Source: a virus. From it: a DNA stretch of 30,025 nt. The notes beneath the pieces were generated by a model. It was given only the letters and a program-made list of their open reading frames with translations, searched no databases and was not told where the DNA came from. The stretch lies in the IMG/VR virus record IMGVR_UViG_3300042562_003270, positions 1-30,025 of that record. The stretch is one strand, 5' to 3'. Position numbers and translations under genes: made by a program. Shown piece after piece: positions 15,404-23,069 of this stretch (its first letter is position 1; each line of letters opens with the position of its first letter).

Positions 15404-15886
15404 ATGCAGATGCGGACCATCCTCACAATTCTTATTCTTACCGCGACATCAGCCATTGCTGAGCCGGTTTTTGACGCCGTCGACTATTACGGTGACTGGT
15501 CGGTGTTTACGGATGGAGAAGCATGCTGGATAGGGACATTTTCTGAGATCCCCATGCGTGGAAACAATCCCACATCTCTTTACGTGACTTTTGAAAATGA
15601 TTACGATCAAGGAGAGCTTTCGGTCTATGATCCGATGCAATTTCATCAATCCACAATGATCGCACTAATAGTAAATGAAGTCATATACCAGCTGGACCAC
15701 AATCAAGAACTTCCAGAACATGCATTTAGTTATGACTTTGGCCTGATAAGCGTTCTTGGAGAGAACGAGACTGCAAACATTGTCTTTCCCAACAAAAGAG
15801 GGAGCTTTGTTAAATATAGGTTTTCCTTAATCGGCTTCCGAGAGGCAGTCAGCCACGCTCGTGCGCTATGCCAAGATCCCACTTGA
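15404..15886 (+). CDS. Exported IalB-like (invasion-associated locus B family) protein
   Basis: A 160-residue protein with a clear Sec signal peptide: MQMRTILTILILTATSAIA, with probable cleavage after AIA near residue 19. The mature protein opens with the IalB-family pattern, an aromatic-G-D-W segment (DYYGDWSVF, about 27-35) followed by a Cys (GEACWIGTF), and a second Cys near the C-terminus (RALCQD) that could pair with it. IalB-family proteins are periplasmic or surface proteins common in alphaproteobacteria and of mostly unknown role. The gene is visibly more A+T-rich than the phage structural genes. It lies alone between two non-coding stretches and looks like cargo rather than a phage function. 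Confidence 0.68.
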   Translation: MQMRTILTILILTATSAIAEPVFDAVDYYGDWSVFTDGEACWIGTFSEIPMRGNNPTSLYVTFENDYDQGELSVYDPMQFHQSTMIALIVNEVIYQLDHNQELPEHAFSYDFGLISVLGENETANIVFPNKRGSFVKYRFSLIGFREAVSHARALCQDPT

Positions 15887-15898
15887 TTATTCCATCCA

Positions 15899-16013
15899 AC
15901 GGCATTGCGTTCGCGTCCGTCGGCGGTCCATGTTCATTGATCGGCTGGGCTTTGGCGACCTAACCAATGAGTCGTGAACCACACTCTGCTGAGGGCCCAG
16001 CCATGAAATGCCG
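15899..16013. repeat. Nested inverted repeats downstream of the IalB-like gene
   Basis: ACGGCAT (15899-15905) pairs with ATGCCGT (16007-16013), and inside them GGCTGGGC (15943-15950) pairs with GCCCAGCC (15995-16002). A further AATTGTT...AACAATT pair lies at about 16018-16040. The nested arrangement could be a folded RNA, or the relic of an insertion-sequence end. No transposase is seen nearby. Confidence 0.4.
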
Positions 16014-16102
16014 TAGCAATTGTTGCCTAGAAAAACAATTAGCATCCCTCTTGCACAAAAGCATGGCAACTGTAACGCTGGCAGCCCAGAACTAGGATAA
16101 TT

Positions 16103-16714
16103 ATGGCAAGGACACGCACCATATCTATTTCCTTTTATTTTGCAGATAAGGGCATGGCTGCGCTTGCTCTGGCCACCATAATCAGCTTGACGGTCGGCGC
16201 CGCGTCCGCCCAGACAGCTTTGGATCGCGTGATTGCGGACTACCAGCAGCAGTGTGTCAGTGGGCAGGCCGACATACTGCCCGAGATGGATGCCGATCTG
16301 GACCCACCGCAAGCGATTGTCCTCAAGATAGATGACGACGCGATATACGAGATCAAAGTCACGCCAGAGGGCAAGATGGCGACGGTCGTCTTCACATCGT
16401 TTTCTTGTACTAACATCGGGTACGCGTGGTGTGGCTCTGGGGGCTGTGTTTCTTACCTGATCGTCGACGAACACGTTTTTGAGTGGGAAGGGGGCGGTCG
16501 CCCGATGTCGGTGGACGCGGGGGAAAGAACCCTCATAGTTTCGCCAGTTTCTGGCTTCAGTTGTACTGATAGTGAAGGAAGAGCGGGGTGGGGGGCATCT
16601 CCCTGCTATCGGATGATAATTTGGGACGAACAGTTGCGAACCTTCTGGTCTGAGCGAGCTGACATTAAGGTGCGCCCAGATCTCTCCGCCCGTCAGACCG
16701 ATGAGCAAAATTGA
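16103..16714 (+). CDS. Exported protein of unknown function
   Basis: A 203-residue protein with an N-terminal export signal: a basic start, then MAALALATIISLTVGAASAQ, with probable cleavage after ASA near residue 36. The real start may be the internal ATG at residue 18, which would give a standard-length signal peptide; no ribosome site decides between them. The mature part contains several cysteines (QQQCVS, FSCTNIGYAWCGSGGC, FSCTDSEG, SPCYRM), suggesting disulfides in the periplasm. No family was recognised. A long open frame on the opposite strand across the same bases is judged a shadow. Together with the IalB-like gene it makes a small group of exported cargo proteins. Confidence 0.6.
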   Translation: MARTRTISISFYFADKGMAALALATIISLTVGAASAQTALDRVIADYQQQCVSGQADILPEMDADLDPPQAIVLKIDDDAIYEIKVTPEGKMATVVFTSFSCTNIGYAWCGSGGCVSYLIVDEHVFEWEGGGRPMSVDAGERTLIVSPVSGFSCTDSEGRAGWGASPCYRMIIWDEQLRTFWSERADIKVRPDLSARQTDEQN

Positions 16715-17251
16715 AAGTGGGTTTTCATTCAAGGCGAGATCGGTCTTTGGTATCACCGATGAGATCTTATCCACCCCCCTCCGATGGTTCCTCCCGGGCC
16801 GCATTGGTATACGGGGGGGCTGAGCGCGGCATTTCGCTAGCGACTGGCTTTTTCACCGGGGAAGCCACCTGGAAGCCACTTGGCCTGACTCATGCCAATT
16901 CTCGACTCGAATTCAGGGGCTTAGGCGTTGGGCCTCTGACCAACGTGGATTCCACGGCGGAATCCATCGAAGCCACCACCACCGAAATCCACCAGGCTTA
17001 AAGCCACAGAAGGAAGCCATTGCCGAGCCGCTCTGACCGGAATCCTCGGAACATACTGATTCTACCTAAGAAAACCGATTGACATTTCTAGCCCCCTTGA
17101 CGTACCACTCAAACATCGAAGAAATGCGCCCGGAGGATACCCCTCTCGGGCGCTTTCGTTTTCACCGCTTCGCGGATCCCGCTCCTGCCGCTGGCACTGC
17201 CGTCGGCCAGCGCTCGCACTTCCGCCCTGCCCCACATCCGAGCCCCGCCTC
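16715..17251 (+). other. Non-coding gap before the methyltransferase gene
   Basis: About 540 bases with no gene I can support; a 96-codon frame from a TTG at 16711 has no ribosome site and unconvincing composition. An 8-base hairpin TGGATTCC/GGAATCCA lies at 16946-16966 with a 5-base loop and no T run, so it may be an operator. The motif GGAAGCCA recurs several times between about 16859 and 17020. Confidence 0.45.
17126..17164 (+). terminator. Hairpin with T-rich tail upstream of the methyltransferase gene
   Basis: GCGCCCG (17126-17132) pairs with CGGGCGC (17147-17153), and the GGAGG that follows can extend the stem imperfectly. The tail reads TTTCGTTTTC. It would close transcription from the accessory region before the 17252 gene. 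Confidence 0.6.
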
Positions 17252-18514
17252 ATGAACCTCGTCTTCGCGCCGAGCCAGATCGAAACCTGGCCGATCAACC
17301 GGCTGCGCCCCTATGTCCGCAACGCCAAGATGCATGGCGACGAACAGGTGGCGAAGATCGCCGCCAGTATGGCCAAGTTCGGCTGGACCGTGCCGTGTCT
17401 GGTGGCTGACGACGGCGAGTTGATTGCGGGTCACGGCAGGGTGATGGCCGCCACCTTGCTCGGCCTAAGCGATGTGCCGGTGATCCGGCTCGGTCATCTC
17501 GACGAGGCGGAACGCCGTGCCTATCGCATCGCCGACAACAAGCTGACCGAGATGGGCGACTGGGATGAGGCCGTGCTGCGCGACGAGATCGCGGGACTCT
17601 TGGCCGACGATTTCGACCTGACGTTGCTCGGCATCAGCGACGATGATCTCGACGCGCTCCTACGCGACCCCGAGGCGCTGAGCGGTGACGGTCCTGTCGA
17701 GGGTGAGGACGAGGTTCCTGACCTGCCGATCACCCCCGTGTCTATGACGGGCGATCTCTGGCACTTGGGCGCGCACCGACTGATCTGCGGCGACAGCACG
17801 GCGGCCCACGTGATCGGGCGGCTGCTGGGTGACGTAAAGCCGATGCTGATGGTCACCGACCCTCCCTATGGCGTGGAATACGATCCCTCCTGGCGCAACC
17901 AGGCGGGCGCGGCCAAGACCAAACGCACCGGCAAGGTGCTAAACGACGACCGCGCTGACTGGCGTGAGGCTTGGGCGCTGTTCCCTGGAGATGTCGCCTA
18001 TGTCTGGCACGGGGCGCTACATGCGGCCACCGTGGCAGAGAGCCTGACCACCGCAGGCTTTGCCATCCGGTCGCAGATCATCTGGGCAAAAGACCGCCTC
18101 GTTCTCAGCCGCGGCGATTATCACTGGCAGCACGAACCCTGCTGGTACGCCGTGCGCGCCAAGGGCAAGGGCCATTGGGCGGGCGACCGCAAGCAGACGA
18201 CGCTGTGGCAGATCGCGAACAAGGACCAGGACGCGCAAACCGTTCACGCCACCCAGAAACCGGTTGAATGCATGCGCCGCCCGATCCTGAACAACTCCAG
18301 CCCCGGGCAGGCGGTCTACGAGCCCTTCATGGGATCGGGCACCACGTTGATCGCCGCGGAGACTACTGGCCGTGTCTGCCTCGGCGTCGAATTGAACCCG
18401 GCTTATATCGATGTTGCCATCGAGCGCTGGCAGTCCTTCACCGACACAGAGGCAACGCTGGCCGAAACTGGTGAGACCTTTGGATCACTGAAGGCGAAAA
18501 GGCTGGCAGCATGA
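17252..18514 (+). CDS. ParB-like nuclease / N6-adenine DNA methyltransferase fusion
   Basis: A 420-residue protein of the phage 'ParB N-terminal plus DNA modification methylase' type. Residues about 10-95 form the ParB/Srx-like domain (INRLRPYVRNAKMHGDEQVA, then ELIAGHGRVMAATLLGL). The methyltransferase follows with its catalytic DPPYGVEY motif at 203-210 and the S-adenosylmethionine-binding FMGSGTT motif at 359-365. That order (catalytic first) fits the beta class. In phages such enzymes methylate adenines in phage DNA, most likely to evade host restriction. No restriction partner is seen next to it. The 5' side carries no strong ribosome site. Its stop overlaps the next gene's start (ATGA). 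Confidence 0.92.
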   Translation: MNLVFAPSQIETWPINRLRPYVRNAKMHGDEQVAKIAASMAKFGWTVPCLVADDGELIAGHGRVMAATLLGLSDVPVIRLGHLDEAERRAYRIADNKLTEMGDWDEAVLRDEIAGLLADDFDLTLLGISDDDLDALLRDPEALSGDGPVEGEDEVPDLPITPVSMTGDLWHLGAHRLICGDSTAAHVIGRLLGDVKPMLMVTDPPYGVEYDPSWRNQAGAAKTKRTGKVLNDDRADWREAWALFPGDVAYVWHGALHAATVAESLTTAGFAIRSQIIWAKDRLVLSRGDYHWQHEPCWYAVRAKGKGHWAGDRKQTTLWQIANKDQDAQTVHATQKPVECMRRPILNNSSPGQAVYEPFMGSGTTLIAAETTGRVCLGVELNPAYIDVAIERWQSFTDTEATLAETGETFGSLKAKRLAA

Positions 18515-18756
18515 GCCAGTCACGCCGGATGTCGCTGTTCGAGGCCGTGACCAATGTCACCGTGGGATATGTCCTGGCTGTCGCCACACAGATTGTTGTG
18601 TTTCCATGGTTCGGGCTGCACGCAAGCTTCGGTGACAACATGGGCATCGGCGCGGTCTTCACGTGCATATCGCTGATCCGTGGATATGCTCTTCGCCGGC
18701 TGTTCGAGCTCATCGCCGCGGGAAACAAAAAAGGACCAGCCGAAGCTGGTCCCTAG
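18511..18756 (+). CDS. Small membrane protein, DUF7220-like
   Basis: An 81-residue protein with two hydrophobic segments at about 13-35 (VTNVTVGYVLAVATQIVVF) and 44-62 (MGIGAVFTCISLIRGYAL). It resembles the small DUF7220-type proteins that often follow phage ParB-methyltransferases in Rhodobacterales, recalled from family knowledge. Its start overlaps the methyltransferase stop (ATGA). The 3' end of the frame runs through a perfect hairpin that serves as a terminator for the opposite strand. Function unknown. Confidence 0.75.
   Translation: MSQSRRMSLFEAVTNVTVGYVLAVATQIVVFPWFGLHASFGDNMGIGAVFTCISLIRGYALRRLFELIAAGNKKGPAEAGP
18727..18752 (-). terminator. Strong Rho-independent terminator for the minus-strand operon
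   Basis: Read on the minus strand, GGACCAGC-TTCG-GCTGGTCC forms a perfect 8-base-pair stem with a UUCG tetraloop, followed by six Ts. It lies about 140 bases after the end of the minus-strand gene at 18890 and overlaps the 3' end of the plus-strand small membrane protein gene. On the plus strand the T run is absent, so it should act mainly on minus-strand transcripts. Confidence 0.88.
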
Positions 18757-18889
18757 TTGAGGCATTTGCGGTAGAGTGACCACAAAAGAGGCAGGTTACC
18801 AGGCAGATAACCGGAACCCTTTGTCTGGCGGCACTGCGCGATTCGCAAGGCATCATCAACACTTAGAAGACGATCTGGCAGCCACCACA

Positions 18890-19468
18890 TCATATTGGAG
18901 AACTGATGTGGTAAGTGCGTCCCCGTTCTGCGGCGGTCGCGACGGTGACGTCGAGCCCGAGCTTCTTCTTCAACGCGCCTGAGATCAGTCCCCGGGCGCT
19001 GTGAGCCATCCAGCCCGTCGCCGCGACGATCTCGGCGATGGAGGCGCCCTCGGGACGCTGCAAGAGCGCGATGATCTGCGCCTGCTTCGTGCCGGTACGG
19101 ATGGCGATGGGCTTTGCCGCGTCCCCAGCACTTGACACCAAAGGGCCTGCTTCGGGTTCTGTAGCTGGCTTGGCCTTGCGCAGACTGGTCACCGTATTGG
19201 CCACGATGGGCTCAATGCCAATCGCCTCGAGGCCGGCTTCGGTCGCAATCAGCGTGGTGCCGTGACCGTCGCCAGTCTCACGCCAGAGGGGTTCACCACG
19301 GCGCAGATTGGCTTCGACCTCTTCGAGCCAGCCGCGCTCGATCAACTTGGTCACAGCCATCTTGGCGGCAGCGCCAAACAGCCCCTTTGGCAGCGGCATC
19401 GCGAGACTGCCGGGGCGGGTCGCGGCACGGCTGAGGATTGTGGTTTGCGTGTGTGTCAGTTTGGACAT
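18890..19468 (-). CDS. DUF3489-like protein
   Basis: A 192-residue protein. The ATG at 19468 has a perfect AGGAGG 5 bases upstream; the longer frame to 19519 starts without one. The N-terminal part (about 3-80) looks like a winged-helix fold: MSKLTHTQTTILSRAATRPG, then AAAKMAVTKLIERGWLEEVE and a LIATEAGLEAIGIEP segment. After an Ala/Pro-rich linker the C-terminal domain (about 125-190) carries GTKQAQIIALLQRPEGASIA and EIVAATGWMAHSARGLISGA, the DUF3489 pattern. Both halves look DNA-binding. It is the last gene of the minus-strand operon. Likely a small regulator; target unknown. Confidence 0.82.
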   Translation of the reverse strand: MSKLTHTQTTILSRAATRPGSLAMPLPKGLFGAAAKMAVTKLIERGWLEEVEANLRRGEPLWRETGDGHGTTLIATEAGLEAIGIEPIVANTVTSLRKAKPATEPEAGPLVSSAGDAAKPIAIRTGTKQAQIIALLQRPEGASIAEIVAATGWMAHSARGLISGALKKKLGLDVTVATAAERGRTYHISSPI

Positions 19469-19508
19469 CAAGGCCTCCTGTCGGAAATGGGGATCTTGGG
19501 GCAGAGGT

Positions 19509-19928
19509 TCAGTCGACATCTGCCATCGTGGCGATGACCGCGAAGTGCTGAACCCACCCCGTTAGGTAGGGCAACCCGGCAGGGATACCGTCGTCGCGCT
19601 CAGTCTGGCGGTTGATCCGCCAGTCCTGCCATGTGCGGATGGCGGCTTTTATCGCGGTCTCACTGTCAGGCGCCCCGCCTTGCAAGGCACCAGTCACATC
19701 ATCCGCGAAGTGGCGCCCCATCCTGCTGTCGAGAAAGTCACGGATGCCGATCCTCTCCTCGGCGATGTCGGCGCCAATGGCGGCGGCGATGAGGCGCGAG
19801 GCCAGTGTCCAGACCTCGGCGCTGCGGCGGTCACGCTTGGGGCAAAGGGTGACAGTGCCGAAGAAGCCGTGGTCCTCGTTGCGGCTGGGCAGGAAGTTCG
19901 GCATGGCGATCTGCGCGCGGGGGGTCAT
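19509..19928 (-). CDS. Conserved-looking phage protein of unknown function
   Basis: A 139-residue protein starting at the ATG at 19928 (GGGAAG 7 bases upstream); an ATG six codons earlier overlaps the upstream gene's stop and is also possible. Residues about 15-35 contain NEDHGFFGTVTLCPKRD, and about 58-80 contain AEERIGIRDFLDSRMGRHFA. A basic TWQDWRINRQTERDDG segment follows. I recall similar proteins beside DUF3489 genes in Rhodobacterales, without an assigned role. No signal or membrane segment. It lies 40 bases upstream of the DUF3489-like gene in the same operon. Confidence 0.68.
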   Translation of the reverse strand: MTPRAQIAMPNFLPSRNEDHGFFGTVTLCPKRDRRSAEVWTLASRLIAAAIGADIAEERIGIRDFLDSRMGRHFADDVTGALQGGAPDSETAIKAAIRTWQDWRINRQTERDDGIPAGLPYLTGWVQHFAVIATMADVD

Positions 19929-19942
19929 CTGTTTGCTTCCCA

Positions 19943-20161
19943 TCAAATCAGCCGCATGCCCGCGAGCGTGGCGCTGGCAGCAGCAAGCTGGGTGGTGGGC
20001 AGTTCGATCTTGAGGTGGGAGGCCGCATTCGAGACCTTGGCCACGACGGCATCTTCGCGCAGTGCAGCCTCGATGACCTTGGCCGTGGCGTCGGGTCTGT
20101 TGCGATCAAAGCGATCTGGGAAACTGGCATAATCGATGCGGATGGTGGTGGTTGCGGTCAT
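19943..20161 (-). CDS. Small protein, first gene of the minus-strand operon
   Basis: A 72-residue protein starting at the ATG at 20161, with AAGGA 7 bases upstream; a longer frame to 20248 starts without a ribosome site. The sequence (MTATTTIRIDYASFPDRFDR, then ATAKVIEAALREDAVVAKVS) suggests a small alpha/beta fold. No family was recognised. It ends close to the start of the next gene, consistent with one transcript of three genes reading away from the terminase genes. Confidence 0.62.
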   Translation of the reverse strand: MTATTTIRIDYASFPDRFDRNRPDATAKVIEAALREDAVVAKVSNAASHLKIELPTTQLAAASATLAGMRLI

Positions 20162-20305
20162 GGTCGTGTCCTTCTGATCCTGTTCTGGCGGTGCGCGATG
20201 TACCCGTCGCCTGAGACCATGAATCGCTCTATCGGCGAGTGTAATCAACTCGAATAGGCGAGATTATGTATTTATAAACAATACTTTGAGGATCACCGTA
20301 GCGCC
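20162..20305. promoter_or_regulatory. Divergent intergenic region between the minus-strand operon and terminase genes
   Basis: This 144-base gap should hold promoters for the minus-strand operon and possibly for the packaging operon. An A+T-rich block lies at about 20262-20290 (ATTATGTATTTATAAACAATAC), the only such block nearby. It suits a promoter for either direction, but I cannot place -35/-10 boxes with confidence. Confidence 0.4.
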
Positions 20306-20869
20306 ATGGAAGGACTGTCGGAACGCGCCTACGCCGCCCATTCCGGCCTGTCGCGCGGGGCAGTACAGAAGGCCCGCAAGAACGGTCGGCTGGTGCTGTT
20401 TGCCGACGGGTCGATCAATGCGACTGCCTCGGATGCACGGCGCGGGGCACTGACGGATCCCGACCAGCAAATGCGGTCGCGGGGCGGGTTGGGCGCAGGC
20501 GTTGGGACCGAGGGAGGCAGTGCCGTCTCCGGCCCGGGCGATAGCACGTCCTACCTGAAGGCGCGCACGGCGCTGACGGTCTATCAGGCACAGGAACGGC
20601 AGCTGTCGATCCAGAAGAAGAAGGGTGTTCTCGTCGACCGGGCGCGGGCCGAGACGCTGGTGTTCCGCCTCGCGCGTCAGGAGCGCGACACCTGGGTCAC
20701 CTGGCCCACCCGTGTAGCGGCGCTGATGGCCGCGCAATTGTCCGCAGAGATGGAGAAGACATTGGGGGGGCCCATGACGATCGAGACTGCGATCCTGCAA
20801 AGGGTGCTGGAAACCCATGTCCGAGAGCAGCTCGACGCCCTGGCCGACCTCAGGGTCTCGCTTGCATGA
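20306..20869 (+). CDS. Terminase small subunit-like DNA-binding protein
   Basis: A 187-residue protein. Residues about 3-35 form a helix-turn-helix (LSERAYAAHSGLSRGAVQKA, then RKNGRLVLFADGSINATAS) like the Nu1-type small terminase DNA-binding domain. After a Gly-rich linker (about 55-80) a long helical region follows (TSYLKARTALTVYQAQERQL, then KKKGVLVDRARAETLVFRLA), typical of the oligomerisation part of this family. Small terminase subunits recognise the packaging site and hand DNA to the large subunit. Its 3' end overlaps the 5' end of the large-subunit frame as drawn, and the order matches lambda (Nu1-A). Confidence 0.83.
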   Translation: MEGLSERAYAAHSGLSRGAVQKARKNGRLVLFADGSINATASDARRGALTDPDQQMRSRGGLGAGVGTEGGSAVSGPGDSTSYLKARTALTVYQAQERQLSIQKKKGVLVDRARAETLVFRLARQERDTWVTWPTRVAALMAAQLSAEMEKTLGGPMTIETAILQRVLETHVREQLDALADLRVSLA

Positions 20870-22856
20870 GGAGGGGCAAACATCTGATCTGACCGAAGGC
20901 CTCGACCTTGGCTTCGACGGGGCCGAGGAGATCCTGCGCATCTGGCGCCGGGGTATGCGGCCCGATCCGGATCTGACGGTATCGGAATGGGCCGACAAGC
21001 ATCGGAAACTGTCGTCGCGGGCGTCTGCTGAGCCGGGACAGTACCGCACGGCGCGCACGCCCTACCTGCGCGGCATCATGGATGCGCTGTCGCCGCGACA
21101 CCCGGCGCAGCGGATCAGCTTCATGAAGGCCGCCCAGGTCGGCGCCACCGAGGCGGGCAACAACTGGATCGGGTTTGTGATCCACCATGCGCCGGGCCCG
21201 ATGCTGGCGGTGTTGCCCACGGTCGAGATGGCAAAGCGCACGTCGCGGGGCCGGATCGATCCTCTGATCGAGGACAGCCCGGCGCTGAAGGAACGGGTGC
21301 AGCCGGCCCGCTCGCGGGACGCCGGCAACTCGATGCTGTCAAAGGAGTTCCCCGGTGGCATCCTGGTGCTGACCGGGGCCAATTCGGCAACCGGCCTGCG
21401 CTCAATGCCGGCGCGCTATGTGTTTCTCGACGAGGTTGACGCCTATCCGGCTTCGGCCGACGAGGAAGGCGACCCAGTCACACTGGCCGAAGCCCGCACC
21501 ACGACCTTCGCGCATCGGCGCAAGGTGTTCATGGTCTCGACGCCGACGATCCGCGGGCTCAGCCGCATTGAGCGCGAGTTCGAGGCCTCAGACCAGCGGC
21601 GCTACTTCGTGCCCTGCCCGCATTGCGACCATCGGCAATGGCTGCAGTTCGAGCGTCTGCGCTGGGCCAAGGGTCGACCGGAAACGGCAGCGTACACCTG
21701 CGAAGGTTGTGAGAAACCGATCGCCGAGCACCACAAGACAGAGATGCTGGCGCGGGGCGACTGGCGGGCCACGGCGGTGTCCGCCAACCCGCATGCCATC
21801 GGCTTCCACCTCTCGGCGCTCTATTCGCCGATCGGCTGGAAGAGTTGGGAGCAGATCGCACGGGACTGGCTCGCGGCGCAGGGCTCGGATGAGATGCTGC
21901 GCGCCGCTCGCAACACCCTTCTCGGCGAAACCTGGGTCGAGTCAGGCGAGGCGCCGGATTGGCAGCGGCTGGCGGATCGTCGGATTGCCTTCCCGGCACA
22001 GATCCCGGCGGGAGGCCTGTTCCTCACCGCGGGTGCGGACGTGCAGAAGGACCGCATCGAGGTCGATGTCTGGGCCTGGGGTCGGGGCTTGGAAAGTTGG
22101 CTTGTCGATCACATCGTCCTTCCGGGCGGGCCAGATGATCCCGCCTGCTGGGACAAGCTGACAGCGCTGCTTGGCCAGACCTGGACGCATCAGAACGGTG
22201 CGATCATGACACTGGCGAAGCTCGCCATCGACACCGGCTACGAGTCCGCGGCCGTTTACGCCTGGGCGCGCAAGCAGGGCATCGCACAGGTGGCCCCCGT
22301 AAAGGGGTTTGAGGGCTTCAACCGGGCCACCCCGGTCTCGGGGCCCACCTTTGTCGATGCCAATGTGAACGGCAAAAAGCTAAAGCGCGGCGCGCGGCTC
22401 TGGACCGTGGCCACCGCCACCTTCAAGGCCGAGACCTATCGCTATCTGCGCATCGAGCAGCCCTCGGATGAAGACCGTGCGCTGGGCGTGGCGCCGGCCG
22501 CGGGCACGATCCACCTTCCCGACTGGGCCGACAGCGAATGGCTCAAGCAGCTTGTGGCCGAGCAGTTGGTCACGATCCGCGACCGGCGTGGATATGCCCG
22601 GCAGGAATGGCAGAAGCTGCGCGAGCGGAACGAGGCGTTGGATACCCGGGTCTATGCCCGAGCCGCGGTGTGGATCCTCGGCGCCGATCGGTTCGACGAG
22701 CGGATGTGGCGACAGCTCGAGAAGCAGGCAGGCGTCGAGTCGACCTCTGCCGCGCCGAACCCCGAGCCAGAAAAACCGACCGCGCCCCAGGCCGGGCGTA
22801 TCGCAGCCCCCCGGCGGCGCGGCTGGAAGATAAGCACGCCGCGATACATGGAATGA
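20817..22856 (+). CDS. Phage terminase large subunit, GpA family
   Basis: A protein of up to 679 residues. The start is uncertain: the ATG at 20817 overlaps the small-subunit gene by 53 bases with a weak GGAA site, and a TTG at 20862 is an alternative. An N-terminal ATPase is visible: a Walker A-like KAAQVGATEAGNN (about 104-116), a VLPTVEMAKR segment, and Walker B FLDEVD (203-208) followed by an STPTIRGLSRIE coupling motif. A Cys-rich pair (PCPHCDHRQW, YTCEGCEKPI, about 265-305) resembles a zinc-binding insert seen in GpA proteins. The C-terminal nuclease region carries GADVQKDRIEVDVWAWG and IDTGYES. The enzyme pumps and cuts DNA into the prohead. Confidence 0.93.
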   Translation: MSESSSTPWPTSGSRLHEEGQTSDLTEGLDLGFDGAEEILRIWRRGMRPDPDLTVSEWADKHRKLSSRASAEPGQYRTARTPYLRGIMDALSPRHPAQRISFMKAAQVGATEAGNNWIGFVIHHAPGPMLAVLPTVEMAKRTSRGRIDPLIEDSPALKERVQPARSRDAGNSMLSKEFPGGILVLTGANSATGLRSMPARYVFLDEVDAYPASADEEGDPVTLAEARTTTFAHRRKVFMVSTPTIRGLSRIEREFEASDQRRYFVPCPHCDHRQWLQFERLRWAKGRPETAAYTCEGCEKPIAEHHKTEMLARGDWRATAVSANPHAIGFHLSALYSPIGWKSWEQIARDWLAAQGSDEMLRAARNTLLGETWVESGEAPDWQRLADRRIAFPAQIPAGGLFLTAGADVQKDRIEVDVWAWGRGLESWLVDHIVLPGGPDDPACWDKLTALLGQTWTHQNGAIMTLAKLAIDTGYESAAVYAWARKQGIAQVAPVKGFEGFNRATPVSGPTFVDANVNGKKLKRGARLWTVATATFKAETYRYLRIEQPSDEDRALGVAPAAGTIHLPDWADSEWLKQLVAEQLVTIRDRRGYARQEWQKLRERNEALDTRVYARAAVWILGADRFDERMWRQLEKQAGVESTSAAPNPEPEKPTAPQAGRIAAPRRRGWKISTPRYME

Positions 22857-22859
22857 GCA

Positions 22860-23069
22860 ATGACCCTCGAGGAGTTGAGACTTCGGCACGGCGCGCTTCT
22901 GTCCGCGCGCTACAGCGGCACGCGCAGCGTGAGCTACGATGGCAAGACCGTGACCTATGGCACGGATGTGGAACTGGCAGCAGCGATCGGGGATATCGAG
23001 CGGCGCATCGCCAAGGTCGAGCGCGGCGCCGGGCGCATCTTGCGGGCCTTTGCCGTGAAGGACCTGTGA
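22860..23069 (+). CDS. gpW-like head-tail joining protein
   Basis: A 69-residue protein: a helical start MTLEELRLRHGALLSARYSG, a beta-hairpin SYDGKTVTYGTDVELAAAIG, and a C-terminal helix DIERRIAKVERG. This helix-hairpin-helix layout and size match the lambda gpW family, which plugs the portal after packaging and forms the platform for tail joining. It starts 4 bases after the terminase stop and its stop overlaps the portal start (TGATG), the lambda gene order A-W-B. Confidence 0.87.
   Translation: MTLEELRLRHGALLSARYSGTRSVSYDGKTVTYGTDVELAAAIGDIERRIAKVERGAGRILRAFAVKDL

Noticed and set aside
15899-16040. Integron attC-like site
   Set aside because: The inverted repeats lack the paired GTTRRRY/RYYYAAC boxes, and no integron integrase is present.
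15887-16804. A 305-codon minus-strand frame
   Set aside because: It lies opposite a gene with a clear signal peptide and paired cysteines; its own translation is low-complexity in Arg/Pro/Ser and shows no domain.
16711-17001. A 96-codon plus-strand frame starting at TTG
   Set aside because: No ribosome site and no recognisable domain; short repeats in the DNA explain part of its composition.
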